DNA of 64,000 nt from Dendrophyllia cribrosa (taxonomy: Eukaryota > Cnidaria > Anthozoa > Scleractinia > Dendrophylliidae), in contig JAJLRJ010000014.1 of the NCBI GenBank assembly GCA_024195265.1, forward strand, positions 25,895,181 to 25,959,180, given 5' to 3'. Shown piece after piece: positions 15,601-30,600 of this stretch. The notes below the pieces were generated by a model that saw nothing but the letters and a program-made list of their open reading frames with translations, searched no databases and was not told where the DNA came from. How positions within the stretch are numbered: the stretch's first letter is position 1; the number at the start of each line of letters is the position of its first letter. Made by a program: the position numbers and the translations under genes.

Positions 15601-18600
15601 CTTCAGTGTCCACGTCATCGAGTGTGTCAACCTCCTCAAGGTAATTAAGAGTACAACTTCAATCTCCACATATTTTAGTTACCCACGCTCTAAATATCTG
15701 ATTTTCTCCTCTAAATCTTCGAATTGCCACAAGGATTATTACCTTAAAAGCACTGACTTGCAGAATTTAATAACGAGGGTTTTACAGTTGCTTCTTCCTT
15801 CTTCTCAGAGTATTAAAATTAGTGCGCAGAATAATTTCCTACTCTACAGGTTGTCATACTCCTAGTTGTAGGGATATCTATAAGCATACTGGTGCAAAAA
15901 TGTCATATGTTTTAACTCGTTAATACAATTTTACGAATAGCGTATTGTCATTAAGTTCTGTCCCAACGTCAAGATAGATCAGTTAGTCTGTTTTTGCATT
16001 TACTTCTTCATTCTTTTTCAAATCAATTATTGAATAATCCTCTCCCTAGAAAATCCCCTACAATAACTCAATAAATCGACCTACTTATGGGAGTAGCTAC
16101 TAAGGCAAAATAACTGCACGAAAGTTATAGTAAAATTTAACTTGATAATCCCTTTCTTTTTCAAAGTGTTTCCACGTCAAGTTCTGTATCGACGTCATCG
16201 TCAGTATCAACATCATCGAGTGTTTCAACACCAACTACCACAAGCCTATCCACATCAAGTTCTGTGTCGACATCGTCGTCAGTATCAACGTCATCGAGTG
16301 TCTCGACATCAAGTTCCGTATCAACGTCGTCGTCAGTATCAACGTCATCGTCAGTATCAACGTCATCGAGTGTTTCAACACCAACAACGACAAGTGTGTC
16401 AACTTCGATTTCGACAAGGTACTGAACATTTTTTTGATTCTTTGGAAATGCATATCTTTCTAATCAATGAATTCGATTTCTTTGATAAGATAAGAAGATG
16501 AAAATAATTGATCATTTCTTTTTTTAAGCGTGTCCACTTCTAGCTCAGTGTCTTCGTCGTCTTCGGTGTCCACCTCGTCTAGTGTGTCAACCTCCTCAAG
16601 GTAAAGAATAACAAAGCTAAGACAAAACCATACCTTTACTTTTGATGTTCAACCAAAACAAATTTACTTATCATAATCAATTATCTTCATTTTAGCGTAT
16701 CCACATCAAGTTCTGTATCGACATCGTCGTCAGTATCAACATCATCGAGCGTTTCAACACCAACCACGACTAGCGTGTCAACATCGATTTCGACAAGGTA
16801 CGAAACATTTATCTTCGTCAATTTCCTGCGAAACTAGAACAAAAGATGGCACTTTCACTTTCACTTCTGTCTCAATAATTAATGTCAAACAATAATTAAC
16901 TGCAAATGATTGTCATCCATATTTTTTTTAGCGTGTCCACTTCTAGTTCGGTGTCCACATCATCTTCAGTGTCCACGTCATCGAGTGTGTCAACCTCCTC
17001 AAGGTAATTAAGAGTACAACTTCAATCTCCACATATTTTAGTTACCCACGCTCTAAATATCTGATTTTCTCCTCTAAATCTTCGAATTGCCACAAGGATT
17101 ATTACCTTAAAAGCACTGACTTGCAGAATTTAATAACGAGGGTTTTACAGTTGCTTCTTCCTTCTTCTCAGAGTATTAAAATTAGTGCGCAGAATAATTT
17201 CCTACTCTACAGGTTGTCATACTCCTAGTTGTAGGGGTATCTATAAGCAGACTGGTGCAAAAATGTCATATGTTTTAACTCGTTAATACAATTTTACGAA
17301 TAGCGTATTGTCATTAAGTTCTGTCCCAACGTCAAGATAGATCAGTTAGTCTGTTTTTGCATTTACTTCTTCATTCTTTTTCAAATCAATTATTGAATAA
17401 TCCTCCCCCTAGAAAATCCCCTACAATAACTCAATAAATCGACCTACTTATGGGAGTAGCTACTAAGGCAAAATAACTGCACGAAAGTTATAGTAAAATT
17501 TAACTTGATAATCCCTTTCTTTTTCAAAGTGTTTCCACGTCAAGTTCTGTATCGACGTCATCGTCAGTATCAACATCATCGAGTGTTTCAACACCAACTA
17601 CCACAAGCCTATCCACATCAAGTTCTGTGTCGACATCGTCGTCAGTATCAACGTCATCGAGTGTCTCGACATCAAGTTCCGTATCAACGTCGTCGTCAGT
17701 ATCAACGTCATCGTCAGTATCAACGTCTTCGAGTGTTTCAACACCAACAACGACAAGTGTGTCAACTTCGATTTCGACAAGGTACTGAACATTTTTTTGA
17801 TTCTTTGGAAATACATATCTTTCTAATCAATGAATTCGATTTCTTTGATAAGATAAGAAGTTGAAAATAATTGATCATTTCTTTTTTTAAGCGTGTCCAC
17901 TTCTAGCTCAGTGTCTTCGTCGTCTTCGGTGTCCACCTCGTCTAGTGTGTCAACCTCCTCAAGGTAAAGAATAACAAAGCTAAGACAAAACCATACCTTT
18001 ACTTTTGATGTTCAACCAAAACAAATTTACTTATCATAATCAATTATCTTCATTTTAGCGTATCCACATCAAGTTCTGTATCGACATCGTCGTCAGTATC
18101 AACATCATCGAGCGTTTCAACACCAACCACGACTAGCGTGTCAACATCGATTTCGACAAGGTACGAAACATTTATCTTCGTCAATTTCCTGCGAAACTAG
18201 AACAAAAGATGGCACTTTCACTTTCACTTCTGTCTCAATAATTAATGTCAAACATTAATTAACTGCAAATGATTGTCATCCATATTTTTTTTAGCGTGTC
18301 CACTTCTAGTTCGGTGTCCACATCATCTTCAGTGTCCACGTCATCGAGTGTGTCAACCTCCTCAAGGTAATTAAGAGTACAACTTCAATCTCCACATATT
18401 TTAGTTACCCACGCTCTAAATATCTGATTTTCTCCTCTAAATCTTCGAATTGCTACAAGGATTATTACCTTAAAAGCACTGACTTGCAGAATTTAATAAC
18501 GAGGGTTTTACAGTTGCTTCTTCCTTCTTCTCAGAGTATTAAAATTAGTGCGCAGAATAATTCCCTACTCTACAGGTTGTCATACTCCTAGTTGTAGGGG

Positions 18601-21600
18601 TATCTATAAGCAGACTGGTGCAAAAATGTCATATGTTTTAACTCGTTAATACAATTTTACGAATAGCGTATTGTCATTAAGTTCTGTCCCAACGTCAAGA
18701 TAGATCAGTTAGTCTGTTTTTGCATTTACTTCTTCATTCTTTTTCAAATCAATTATTGAATAATCCTCTCCCTAGAAAATCCCCTACAATAACTCAATAA
18801 ATCGACCTACTTATGGGAGTAGCTACTAAGGCAAAATAACTGCACGAAAGTTATAGTAAAATTTAACTTGATAATCCCTTTCTTTTTCAAAGTGTTTCCA
18901 CGTCAAGTTCTGTATCGACGTCATCGTCAGTATCAACATCATCGAGTGTTTCAACACCAACTACCACAAGCCTATCCACATCAAGTTCTGTGTCGACATC
19001 GTCGTCAGTATCAACGTCATCGAGTGTCTCGACATCAAGTTCCGTATCAACGTCGTCGTCAGTATCAACGTCATCGTCAGTATCAACGTCATCGAGTGTT
19101 TCAACACCAACAACGACAAGTGTGTCAACTTCGATTTCGACAAGGTACTGAACATTTTTTTGATTCTTTGGAAATGCATATCTTTCTAATCAATGAATTC
19201 GATTTCTTTGATAAGATAAGAAGTTGAAAATAATTGATCATTTCTTTTTTTAAGCGTGTCCACTTCTAGCTCAGTGTCTTCGTCGTCTTCGGTGTCCACC
19301 TCGTCTAGTGTGTCAACCTCCTCAAGGTAAAGAATAACAAAGCTAAGACAAAACCATACCTTTACTTTTGATGTTCAACCAAAACAAATTTACTTATCAT
19401 AATCAATTATCTTCATTTTAGCGTATCCACATCAAGTTCTGTATCGACATCGTCGTCAGTATCAACATCATCGAGCGTTTCAACACCAACCACGACTAGC
19501 GTGTCAACATCGATTTCGACAAGGTACGAAACATTTATCTTCGTCAATTTCCTGCGAAACTAGAACAAAAGATGGCACTTTCACTTTCACTTCTGTCTCA
19601 ATAATTAATGTCAAACATTAATTAACTGCAAATGATTGTCATCCATATTTTTTTTAGCGTGTCCACTTCTAGTTCGGTGTCCACATCATCTTCAGTGTCC
19701 ACGTCATCGAGTGTGTCAACCTCCTCAAGGTAATTAAGAGTACAACTTCAATCTCCACATATTTTAGTTACCCACGCTCTAAATATCTGATTTTCTCCTC
19801 TAAATCTTCGAATTGCCACAAGGATTATTACCTTAAAAGCACTGACTTGCAGAATTTAATAACGAGGGTTTTACAGTTGCTTCTTCCTTCTTCTCAGAGT
19901 ATTAAAATTAGTGCGCAGAATAATTTCCTACTCTACAGGTTGTCATACTCCTAGTTGTAGGGGTATCTATAAGCAGACTGGTGCAAAAATGTCATATGTT
20001 TTAACTCGTTAATACAATTTTACGAATAGCGTATTGTCATTAAGTTCTGTCCCAACGTCAAGATAGATCAGTTAGTCTGTTTTTGCATTTACTTCTTCAT
20101 TCTTTTTCAAATCAATTATTGAAAAATCCTCCCCCTAGAAAATCCCCTACAATAACTCAATAAATCGACCTACTTATGGGAGTAGCTACTAAGGCAAAAT
20201 AACTGCACGAAAGTTATAGTAAAATTTAACTTGATAATCCCTTTCTTTTTCAAAGTGTTTCCACGTCAAGTTCTGTATCGACGTCATCGTCAGTATCAAC
20301 ATCATCGAGTGTTTCAACACCAACTACCACAAGCCTATCCACATCAAGTTCTGTGTCGACATCGTCGTCAGTATCAACGTCATCGAGTGTCTCGACATCA
20401 AGTTCCGTATCAACGTCGTCGTCAGTATCAACGTCATCGTCAGTATCAACGTCTTCGAGTGTTTCAACACCAACAACGACAAGTGTGTCAACTTCGATTT
20501 CGACAAGGTACTGAACATTTTTTTGATTCTTTGGAAATGCATATCTTTCTAATCAATGAATTCGATTTCTTTGATAAGATAAGAAGATGAAAATAATTGA
20601 TCATTTCTTTTTTTAAGCGTGTCCACTTCTAGCTCAGTGTCTTCGTCGTCTTCGGTGTCCACCTCGTCTAGTGTGTCAACCTCCTCAAGGTAAAGAATAA
20701 CAAAGCTAAGACAAAACCATACCTTTACTTTTGATGTTCAACCAAAACAAATTTACTTATCATAATCAATTATCTTCATTTTAGCGTATCCACATCAAGT
20801 TCTGTATCGACATCGTCGTCAGTATCAACATCATCGAGCGTTTCAACACCAACCACGACTAGCGTGTCAACATCGATTTCGACAAGGTACGAAACATTTA
20901 TCTTCGTCAATTTCCTGCGAAACTAGAACAAAAGATGGCACTTTCACTTTCACTTCTGTCTCAATAATTAATGTCAAACAATAATTAACTGCAAATGATT
21001 GTCATCCATATTTTTTTTAGCGTGTCCACTTCTAGTTCGGTGTCCACATCATCTTCAGTGTCCACGTCATCGAGTGTGTCAACCTCCTCAAGGTAATTAA
21101 GAGTACAACTTCAATCTCCACATATTTTAGTTACCCACGCTCTAAATATCTGATTTTCTCCTCTAAATCTTCGAATTGCCACAAGGATTATTACCTTAAA
21201 AGCACTGACTTGCAGAATTTAATAACGAGGGTTTTACAGTTGCTTCTTCCTTCTTCTCAGAGTATTAAAATTAGTGCGCAGAATAATTCCCTACTCTACA
21301 GGTTGTCATACTCCTAGTTGTAGGGGTATCTATAAGCAGACTGGTGCAAAAATGTCATATGTTTTAACTCGTTAATACAATTTTACGAATAGCGTATTGT
21401 CATTAAGTTCTGTCCCAACGTCAAGATAGATCAGTTAGTCTGTTTTTGCATTTACTTCTTCATTCTTTTTAAAATCAATTATTGAATAATCCTCCCCCTA
21501 GAAAATCCCCTACAATAACTCAATAAATCGACCTACTTATGGGAGTAGCTACTAAGGCAAAATAACTGCACGAAAGTTATAGTAAAATTTAACTTGATAA

Positions 21601-24600
21601 TCCCTTTCTTTTTCAAAGTGTTTCCACGTCAAGTTCTGTATCGACGTCATCGTCAGTATCAACATCATCGAGTGTTTCAACACCAACTACCACAAGCCTA
21701 TCCACATCAAGTTCTGTGTCGACATCGTCGTCAGTATCAACGTCATCGAGTGTCTCGACATCAAGTTCCGTATCAACGTCGTCGTCAGTATCAACGTCAT
21801 CGTCAGTATCAACGTCTTCGAGTGTTTCAACACCAACAACGACAAGTGTGTCAACTTCGATTTCGACAAGGTACTGAACATTTTTTTGATTCTTTGGAAA
21901 TACATATCTTTCTAATCAATGAATTCGATTTCTTTGATAAGATAAGAAGTTGAAAATAATTGATCATTTCTTTTTTTAAGCGTGTCCACTTCTAGCTCAG
22001 TGTCTTCGTCGTCTTCGGTGTCCACCTCGTCTAGTGTGTCAACCTCCTCAAGGTAAAGAATAACAAAGCTAAGACAAAACCATACCTTTACTTTTGATGT
22101 TCAACCAAAACAAATTTACTTATCATAATCAATTATCTTCATTTTAGCGTATCCACATCAAGTTCTGTATCGACATCGTCGTCAGTATCAACATCATCGA
22201 GCGTTTCAACACCAACCACGACTAGCGTGTCAACATCGATTTCGACAAGGTACGAAACATTTATCTTCGTCAATTTCCTGCGAAACTAGAACAAAAGATG
22301 GCACTTTCACTTTCACTTCTGTCTCAATAATTAATGTCAAACATTAATTAACTGCAAATGATTGTCATCCATATTTTTTTTAGCGTGTCCACTTCTAGTT
22401 CGGTGTCCACATCATCTTCAGTGTCCACGTCATCGAGTGTGTCAACCTCCTCAAGGTAATTAAGAGTACAACTTCAATCTCCACATATTTTAGTTACCCA
22501 CGCTCTAAATATCTGATTTTCTCCTCTAAATCTTCGAATTGCCACAAGGATTATTACCTTAAAAGCACTGACTTGCAGAATTTAATAACGAGGGTTTTAC
22601 AGTTGCTTCTTCCTTCTTCTCAGAGTATTAAAATTAGTGCGCAGAATAATTCCCTACTCTACAGGTTGTCATACTCCTAGTTGTAGGGGTATCTATAAGC
22701 AGACTGGTGCAAAAATGTCATATGTTTTAACTCGTTAATACAATTTTACGAATAGCGTATTGTCATTAAGTTCTGTCCCAACGTCAAGATAGATCAGTTA
22801 GTCTGTTTTTGCATTTACTTCTTCATTCTTTTTCAAATCAATTATTGAATAATCCTCCCCCTAGAAAATCCCCTACAATAACTCAATAAATCGACCTACT
22901 TATGGGAGTAGCTACTAAGGCAAAATAACTGCACGAAAGTTATAGTAAAATTTAACTTGATAATCCCTTTCTTTTTCAAAGTGTTTCCACGTCAAGTTCT
23001 GTATCGACGTCATCGTCAGTATCAACATCATCGAGTGTTTCAACACCAACTACCACAAGCCTATCCACATCAAGTTCTGTGTCGACATCGTCGTCAGTAT
23101 CAACGTCATCGAGTGTCTCGACATCAAGTTCCGTATCAACGTCGTCGTCAGTATCAACGTCATCGTCAGTATCAACGTCTTCGAGTGTTTCAACACCAAC
23201 AACGACAAGTGTGTCAACTTCGATTTCGACAAGGTACTGAACATTTTTTTGATTCTTTGGAAATGCATATCTTTCTAATCAATGAATTCGATTTCTTTGA
23301 TAAGATAAGAAGTTGAAAATAATTGATCATTTCTTTTTTTAAGCGTGTCCACTTCTAGCTCAGTGTCTTCGTCGTCTTCGGTGTCCACCTCGTCTAGTGT
23401 GTCAACCTCCTCAAGGTAAAGAATAACAAAGCTAAGACAAAACCATACCTTTACTTTTGATGTTCAACCAAAACAAATTTACTTATCATAATCAATTATC
23501 TTCATTTTAGCGTATCCACATCAAGTTCTGTATCGACATCGTCGTCAGTATCAACATCATCGAGCGTTTCAACACCAACCACGACTAGCGTGTCAACATC
23601 GATTTCGACAAGGTACGAAACATTTATCTTCGTCAATTTCCTGCGAAACTAGAACAAAAGATGGCACTTTCACTTTCACTTCTGTCTCAATAATTAATGT
23701 CAAACATTAATTAACTGCAAATGATTGTCATCCATATTTTTTTTAGCGTGTCCACTTCTAGTTCGGTGTCCACATCATCTTCAGTGTCCACGTCATCGAG
23801 TGTGTCAACCTCCTCAAGGTAATTAAGAGTACAACTTCAATCTCCACATATTTTAGTTACCCACGCTCTAAATATCTGATTTTCTCCGCTAAATCTTCGA
23901 ATTACACAAGGATTATTACCTTAAAAGCACTGACTTACAGAATTTAATAACGAGGGTTTTACAGTTGCTTCTTCCTTCTTCTCAGAGTATTAAAATTAGT
24001 GCGCAGAATAATTTCCTAATCTACAGGTTGTCATACTCGTAGTTGTAGGGGTATCTATAAGCACACTTGTGCAAAAATGTCATATGTTTTAACTCGTTAA
24101 TACAATTTTACGAATAGCGTATTGTCATTAAGTTCTGTCCCAACGTCAAGATAGATCAGTTAGTCTGTTTTTTCATTTACTTCTTCATTCTTTTTCAAAT
24201 CAATTATTGAAAAATCCTCCCCCTAGAAAATCCCCTACTATAACTCATTAAATCGACCTACTTATGGGAGTAGCTACTAAGGCAAAATAACTGCACGAAA
24301 GTTATAGTAAAATTTAACTTGATAATCCCTTTCTTTTTCAAAGTGTTAATTTCCACGTCAAGTTCTGTATCGACGTCATCGTCATCATTTTCTTATCAAT
24401 GGCTTTACAACAAAAGGTTTCATTGATAAACAAAGAGATGAACTTAATCCATCATTTCTTTTTTTAGCGTGTCCTCTTCTAGTTCAGTGTCATCATCGTC
24501 TTCGGTGTCGACTTCATCAAGTGTGTCAACCTCCTCAAGGTAATGAAAAATAAAAGCTAACACAAAATCGTATGTTTTGTTTTGATAGATGAAAGTAATG

Positions 24601-27600
24601 TTTAAGCAAAACAACTCTTCTTATCATGATTTAATCATTTTCATTTTAGCGTTTCCACATCAAGTTCTGTATCGACATCGTCGTCTGCATCAACATCATC
24701 GAGTGTTTCAACGCCAACCACGACTAGCGTGTCAACATCGATTTCGACAAGGTACCTAACATTGTTTTAGTGGATTTCCTACGAAACTAGAACAAACGAT
24801 GGTACTTTCAGTTTTATTTCTGTCTTAATATTAACTGTAAAACATTAATAACAACAAAGGATTATAATACGTCTTTTCTTTTAGCGTGTCCACTTCTAGT
24901 TCGGTGTCCACGTCATCTTCAGTGTCCACATCATCTTCAGTGTCCACGTCATCTAGTGTGTCAACCTCTTCGAGGTAATTAAGAGCGCATCTTTAATTTC
25001 AACATATTTTTAGTTACCCTCGTTCAGAACATCTGATTTCCCGCCTAATCTTCTAAATACCACAACGATTACCGATTACCAACATCATAGTCAGTTGATC
25101 TGTTTTTACATTTACTTCTTCGTTCTTCTTATTATATTGAAATATCCTACCTAAGAAAAACCCTTACTATAACTAATTCAAATCGACCTCCCTATGGGAG
25201 TAGCTATTAAAGCAAACTAACTGCACAAAAGTTATATTAAAATTTAAATCGATGATACTCTTCTTTTCTAAAGTTTATCCTTATCACGTTCGGCGCCGAC
25301 CTGATCATCAGTACCAACCTCGTCGAGTGTATCGACACCAAACACGACTAGCGTGTGAACATCTATTTTAACAATCAATACATGTGGCCAATAAGAAACA
25401 GAAGATTTATTTGATTCGTTTTTATCTATAAACGCTAAATATCATCAACAGACACAAACGATTTATTAAATCGATCGTTTGCCTTTCACTGCGGCGTTTC
25501 ACAAGAAAACAGCAAACTAGTAATAAAGAATAACAAGGCACTGCCAGGGATGTACACTAATTCAATTTCTATTTTAATCTTTTAGCACCTCGCCATCGTT
25601 TCAACTTCAGACAGAAACAAGGGTTTCAAGAGTATTCACAACTAGGACAAGTTTCTCACAGCCTGTTATTTCCTTGCCTACTTCATCTAGGTGGGTATCA
25701 TATTATGAATATACCAAGCCGTTATTTCAGCAGTCCTTCTTATAGGCGTTGTTACTAGAACACAGTCTGTTCAAAAGGAATATGATAACCTATCTCAAAA
25801 CTGATTCCTTTTGTACTACAGCTTATTCTTATCACGCTCTATATCAACGTAGTCGTAGTTGATCTATTTTTATATTTTCTTCTCTGTTCTTGTTATGCAA
25901 AATTGCCTTCTATAACCTTTTTTATCGCCCAAGTCTTGGGAGTAGCTACTAATGCGAACTAACTGCAAATACGTTATTGTAAAATTTGACATAATAATAC
26001 CCTTCTTAACTGAAGCGTTTCCACGTCAAGTTCTGTATCTACATCATCCAGTGTATCAACACCAACTACAAGCGCATCCACATCAAGTTCTGTGTCGACA
26101 TCGTCATCAGTAACCACATCATCGAGTGTCTCGACATCAAGTTCCGCATCAACGTCGACGTCAGTGTCAACGTCGTCGAGTGTCTCGACATCAAGTTCCG
26201 TATCAACGTCGTCGTCAGTATCAACCTCATCGAGTGTCTCGACATCAAGTTCCGTATCAACGTCGTCGTCATCTGTATCAACATCATCGAGTGTTTCAAC
26301 ACCAACAACGACAAGTGTATCAACTTCGATTTCGACAAGGTACTGAACAACACTTTGAGGTGCTCAAAATAGTTTTAATTCTCTTTTCAAATCAATTGCT
26401 TTAAAACAAAAGGTTTCATTGATAAACAAAGAGATGAACTTAATCCATCATTTCTTTTTTTTCCCCTTGTTTTCTTTTCGTCTCAATTATAAATGTGAAA
26501 AATTAAACAAATCATTATGATCAATATTTTGTCTTAGCGTGTCCACTTCTAGTTCCGTGTCCACATCATCTTCAGTGTCCACGTCATCAAGTGTGTCAAC
26601 CTCCTCGAGGTAATTAAGAGTACAACTGCAATCTGAACATATGTTTAGTTACCCACGTTCTAAATAACTGACTTTTCCCTCTTAATCTCCGAACAACCAC
26701 AAGGATTATCATTTTAAAAGCACTGACTTGCAGAATTAAAAAAGGGGTTTTACAGTTGCTTCTTCCTTCTTCTTGGTGTATTAAAATTAGTTCGCAGCAT
26801 AATGTCCTAAACTACAGGTTGACATGCTCCTAGTTACACTGTATAGGTGTAGCTGTAAGCACACTGGTTGCAAAATTATATGATTGAACTAAGTAATAAA
26901 CTTTTGTTTAAATAGCGTATTCCTATAACTTTCTTTCCCAATGTCAACATCAGTTAAATAAATGTTGAGCCACTTAGCACTGGTGAAGCAAACAAGGAAT
27001 CAGAGAATTAACTCTGTGTGTAAATTTTAGTGCTAAGGTCAACTCATAAATTTCCCTGTACTGAGTACTAGGGCTAACTCTCAGTACAGGGAAATTTATG
27101 GGTTGACCTTAGCACTATAATTTACACACAGAGTTAATTCTCTGATTCCTTGTCAACATCAGTTAGTCTGTTTTTGCATTTACCTCTTCAGTCTTCTTAA
27201 AATAAAATCACCTACTATAACTCTTTAAATCGACCTACTTATGGGAGTGACTACTAAGGCAAAATTACTGCACGAAAGTTATAGTAAAATTTAACTTGAT
27301 AATCCACTTCTTTTTCAAAGTGTTTCCACGTCAAGTTCTGTATCGACGTCATCGTCAGTATCAACATCATCGAGTGTTTCAACACCAACCACGACAACCC
27401 TATCCACATCAAGTTCTGTGTCGACGTCGTCGTCAGTATCAACATCATCGAGTGTCTCGACATCAAGTTCCGTATCAACGTCGTCGTCAGTATCAACATC
27501 ATCGAGTGTTTCAACACCAACAACGACAAGTGTGTCAACTTCGATTTCGACAAGGTACTGAACAACACTTTGAGGTGCTCATGACTGTTTTAATTCTCTT

Positions 27601-30600
27601 TTCTAATCAATAGCTTTAAAACAAAAGGTTTCATTGATAAACAAAGAGATCAACTTAATCCATCATCTCTCTTTTAGCGTGTCCACTTCTAGTTCAGTGT
27701 CATCATCGTCTTCGGTGTCGACTTCATCAAGTGTGTCAACCTCCTCAAGGTAATAAAAAAAGCTAAGACGAAATGATATCTTTTGTTTTGATAGATGAAA
27801 GTAATGTTCAATCAAAACAACTATACTTATCATAATTTAATCATTTGCATTTTAGCGTTTCCACATCAAGTTCTGTATCGACATCGTCGTCTGTATCAAC
27901 ATCATCGAGTGTTTCAACGCCAACCACGACTAGCGTGTCAACATCGTTTTCGACAAGGTACCTATAAACATTGTTTTAGTGGATTTCCTGCGAAACTAGA
28001 ACAAACGATGGTACTTTCAGTTTTATTTCTGTCTTAATATTAACTGTAAAATATTAATAACAACAAATGATTATAATACGTCTTTTCTTTTAGCGTGTCC
28101 ACTTCTAGTTCGGTGTCCACGTCATCTTCAGTGTCCACGTCATCAAGTGTGTCAACCTCCTCGAGGTAATTAAGAGTACAACTGCAATCTGAACATATGT
28201 TTAGTTACCCACGTTCTCAATAACTGATTTTTTTTCCATCTTAATCTCCGAATTACCACAACGATTATCATTTTAAAAGCACTGACTTGCAGAATTAAAA
28301 AAAGGGTTTTACAGTTGCTTTTTCCTTCTACTTGGAGTATTAAAATTAGTCCGCAGCATAATGTCCTAATCTACAGGTTGACATGCTCCTAGTTACACTG
28401 TATAGGTGTAGCAGTAAGCACACTGGTTGCAAAATTATATGATTGAACTAAGTAATAAACGTTTGTTTAAATAGCCTTTTCCTATAAAGTTCTTTCCCAA
28501 TGTCAAAATCAGTTAGTCTATTTTTGCATTTACCTCTTCAGTCTTCTTAAAACAATGTTTTTAGAAATCCTCCCCTGGAAAATCCCCTACTATAACTCTT
28601 GAAATCGACCTACTTATGGGAGTGACTACTGAGGCAAAATTACTCTACGAAAGTTATAGTAAAATTTAACTTGATAATCCACTTCTTTTTCAAAGTGTTT
28701 CCACGTCAAGTTCTGTATCGACGTCATCGTCAGTATCAACATCATCGAGTGTTTCAACACCAACCACGACAACCCTATCCACATCAAGTTCTGTGTCGAC
28801 GTCCTCGTCAGTATCAACATCATCGAGTGTCTCGACATCAAGTTCCGTATCAACGTCGTCGTCAGTATCAACATCATCGAGTGTCTCGACATCAAGTTCC
28901 GTATCTACGTCGTCGTCAGTATCAACATCATCGAGTGTTTCAACACCAACAACGACAAGTGTGTCAACTTCGATTTCGACAAGGTACTGAACAACACTTT
29001 GAGGTGCTGAAAACTGTTTCAATTCTCTTTTCTAATCATTAGATTTAAAACAAAAGGTTTCATTGATAAACAAAGAGATCAACTTAATCCATCATCTCTC
29101 TTTTAGCGTGTCCACTTCTAGTTCAGTGTCATCATCGTCTTCGGTGTCGACTTCATCAAGTGTGTCAACCTCCTCAAGGTAATGAAAAAAAAGCTAAGAC
29201 GAAATGATATCTTTTGTTTTGATAGATGAAAGTAATGTTCAAGCAAAACAACTTTACTTATCATAATTTTATCATTTGCATTTTAGCGTTTCCACATCAA
29301 GTTCTGTATCGACATCGTCGTCTGTATCAACATCATCGAGTGTTTCAACACCAACCACGACTAGCGTGTCAACATCGATTTCGACAAGGTACCTATAAAC
29401 ATTGTTTTAGTGGATTTCCTGCGAAACTAGAACAAACGATGGTACTTTCAGTTTTATTTCTGTCTCAATATTAACTGTAAAACATTAATAACAACAAATG
29501 ATTATAATACGTCTTTTCTTTTAGCGTGTCTACTTCTAGTTCGGTGTCCACATCATCTTCATTGTCCACGTCATCAAGTGTGTCAACCTCCTCGAGGTAA
29601 TTAAGAGTACAACTGCAATCTAAACATATGTTTAGTTACTCACGTTCTGAATAACTGATTTTTTCCCTCTTAATCTCCGAACAACCACAAGGATTATCAT
29701 TTCAAAAGTTCTGACTTGCAGAATTAAAAAAAGGGTTTTATAGTTGCTTTTTCCTTCTTCTTGGAGTATTAAAATTAGTTCGCAGCATAATGTCCTAATC
29801 TACGGGTTGACATGCTCCTAGTTACACTGTATAGGTGTAGCTGTAAGCACACTGGTTGCAAAATTATATGATTGAACTAAGTAATAAACGTTTGTTTAAA
29901 TAGCGTATTCCTATAAAGTTCTTTTTCAATGTCAACATCAGTTAGTCTGTTTTTGCATTTACCTCTTCAGTCTTCTTAAAACAATGTTTTTAAAAATCCT
30001 CCCTTAGAAAATCCCCTACTATAACTCTTTAAATCGACCTACTTATGGCAGTGACTACTAAGGCAAAATTACTGGACGAAAGTTATAGTAAAATTTAACT
30101 TGATAATCCACTTCTTTTTCAAAGTGTTTCCACGTCAAGTTCTGTATCCACGTCATCGTCAGTATCAACATCATCGAGTGTTTCAACACCAACCACGACA
30201 ACCCTATCCACATCAAGTTCTGTGTCGACGTCGTCTTCAGTATCAACATCATCGAGTGTCTCGACATCAAGTTCCGTATCAACGTCGTCCCACACTTTGA
30301 GGTGCTCAAAACTGTTTTAATTCTCTTTTCTAATCAATAGCTTTAAAACAAAAGGTTTCATTGATAAACAAAGAGATGAACTTCATCCATCATCTCTTTT
30401 TTAGCGTGTCCACTTCTAGTTCAGTGTTATAGTAAAATTTAACTTGATAATCCACTTCTTTTTCAAAGTTTTTCCACGTCAAGTTCTGTATCGACGTCAT
30501 CGTCAGTACCAACATCATCGAGTGTCTCGACATCAAGTTCCGTATCAACGTCGTCGTCAGTATCAACATCATCGAGTGTTTCAACACCAACAACGACAAG

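Larger units (their letters stand above)
1..24387 (+). repeat. Array 1: tandem 1363-bp four-exon cassette, 17 full copies
   Basis: The cassette start (exon A) recurs at 1176, 2538 and 3900 and then every 1363 bp to 22982, with a truncated copy at 24344. Within a cassette the order is exon A (252 bp), intron 110, exon B (72), intron 95, exon C (102), intron 134, exon D (72), intron about 526. Introns are repeated as faithfully as exons, so the duplicating unit is genomic DNA and not a retroposed message. Copies differ by only a few scattered substitutions, and almost no indels occur over 20 kb, which points to recent amplification or homogenisation. The roughly 526-bp D-to-A introns contain no open gene; they carry conserved pyrimidine tracts. 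The array continues upstream of base 1. Confidence 0.95.
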
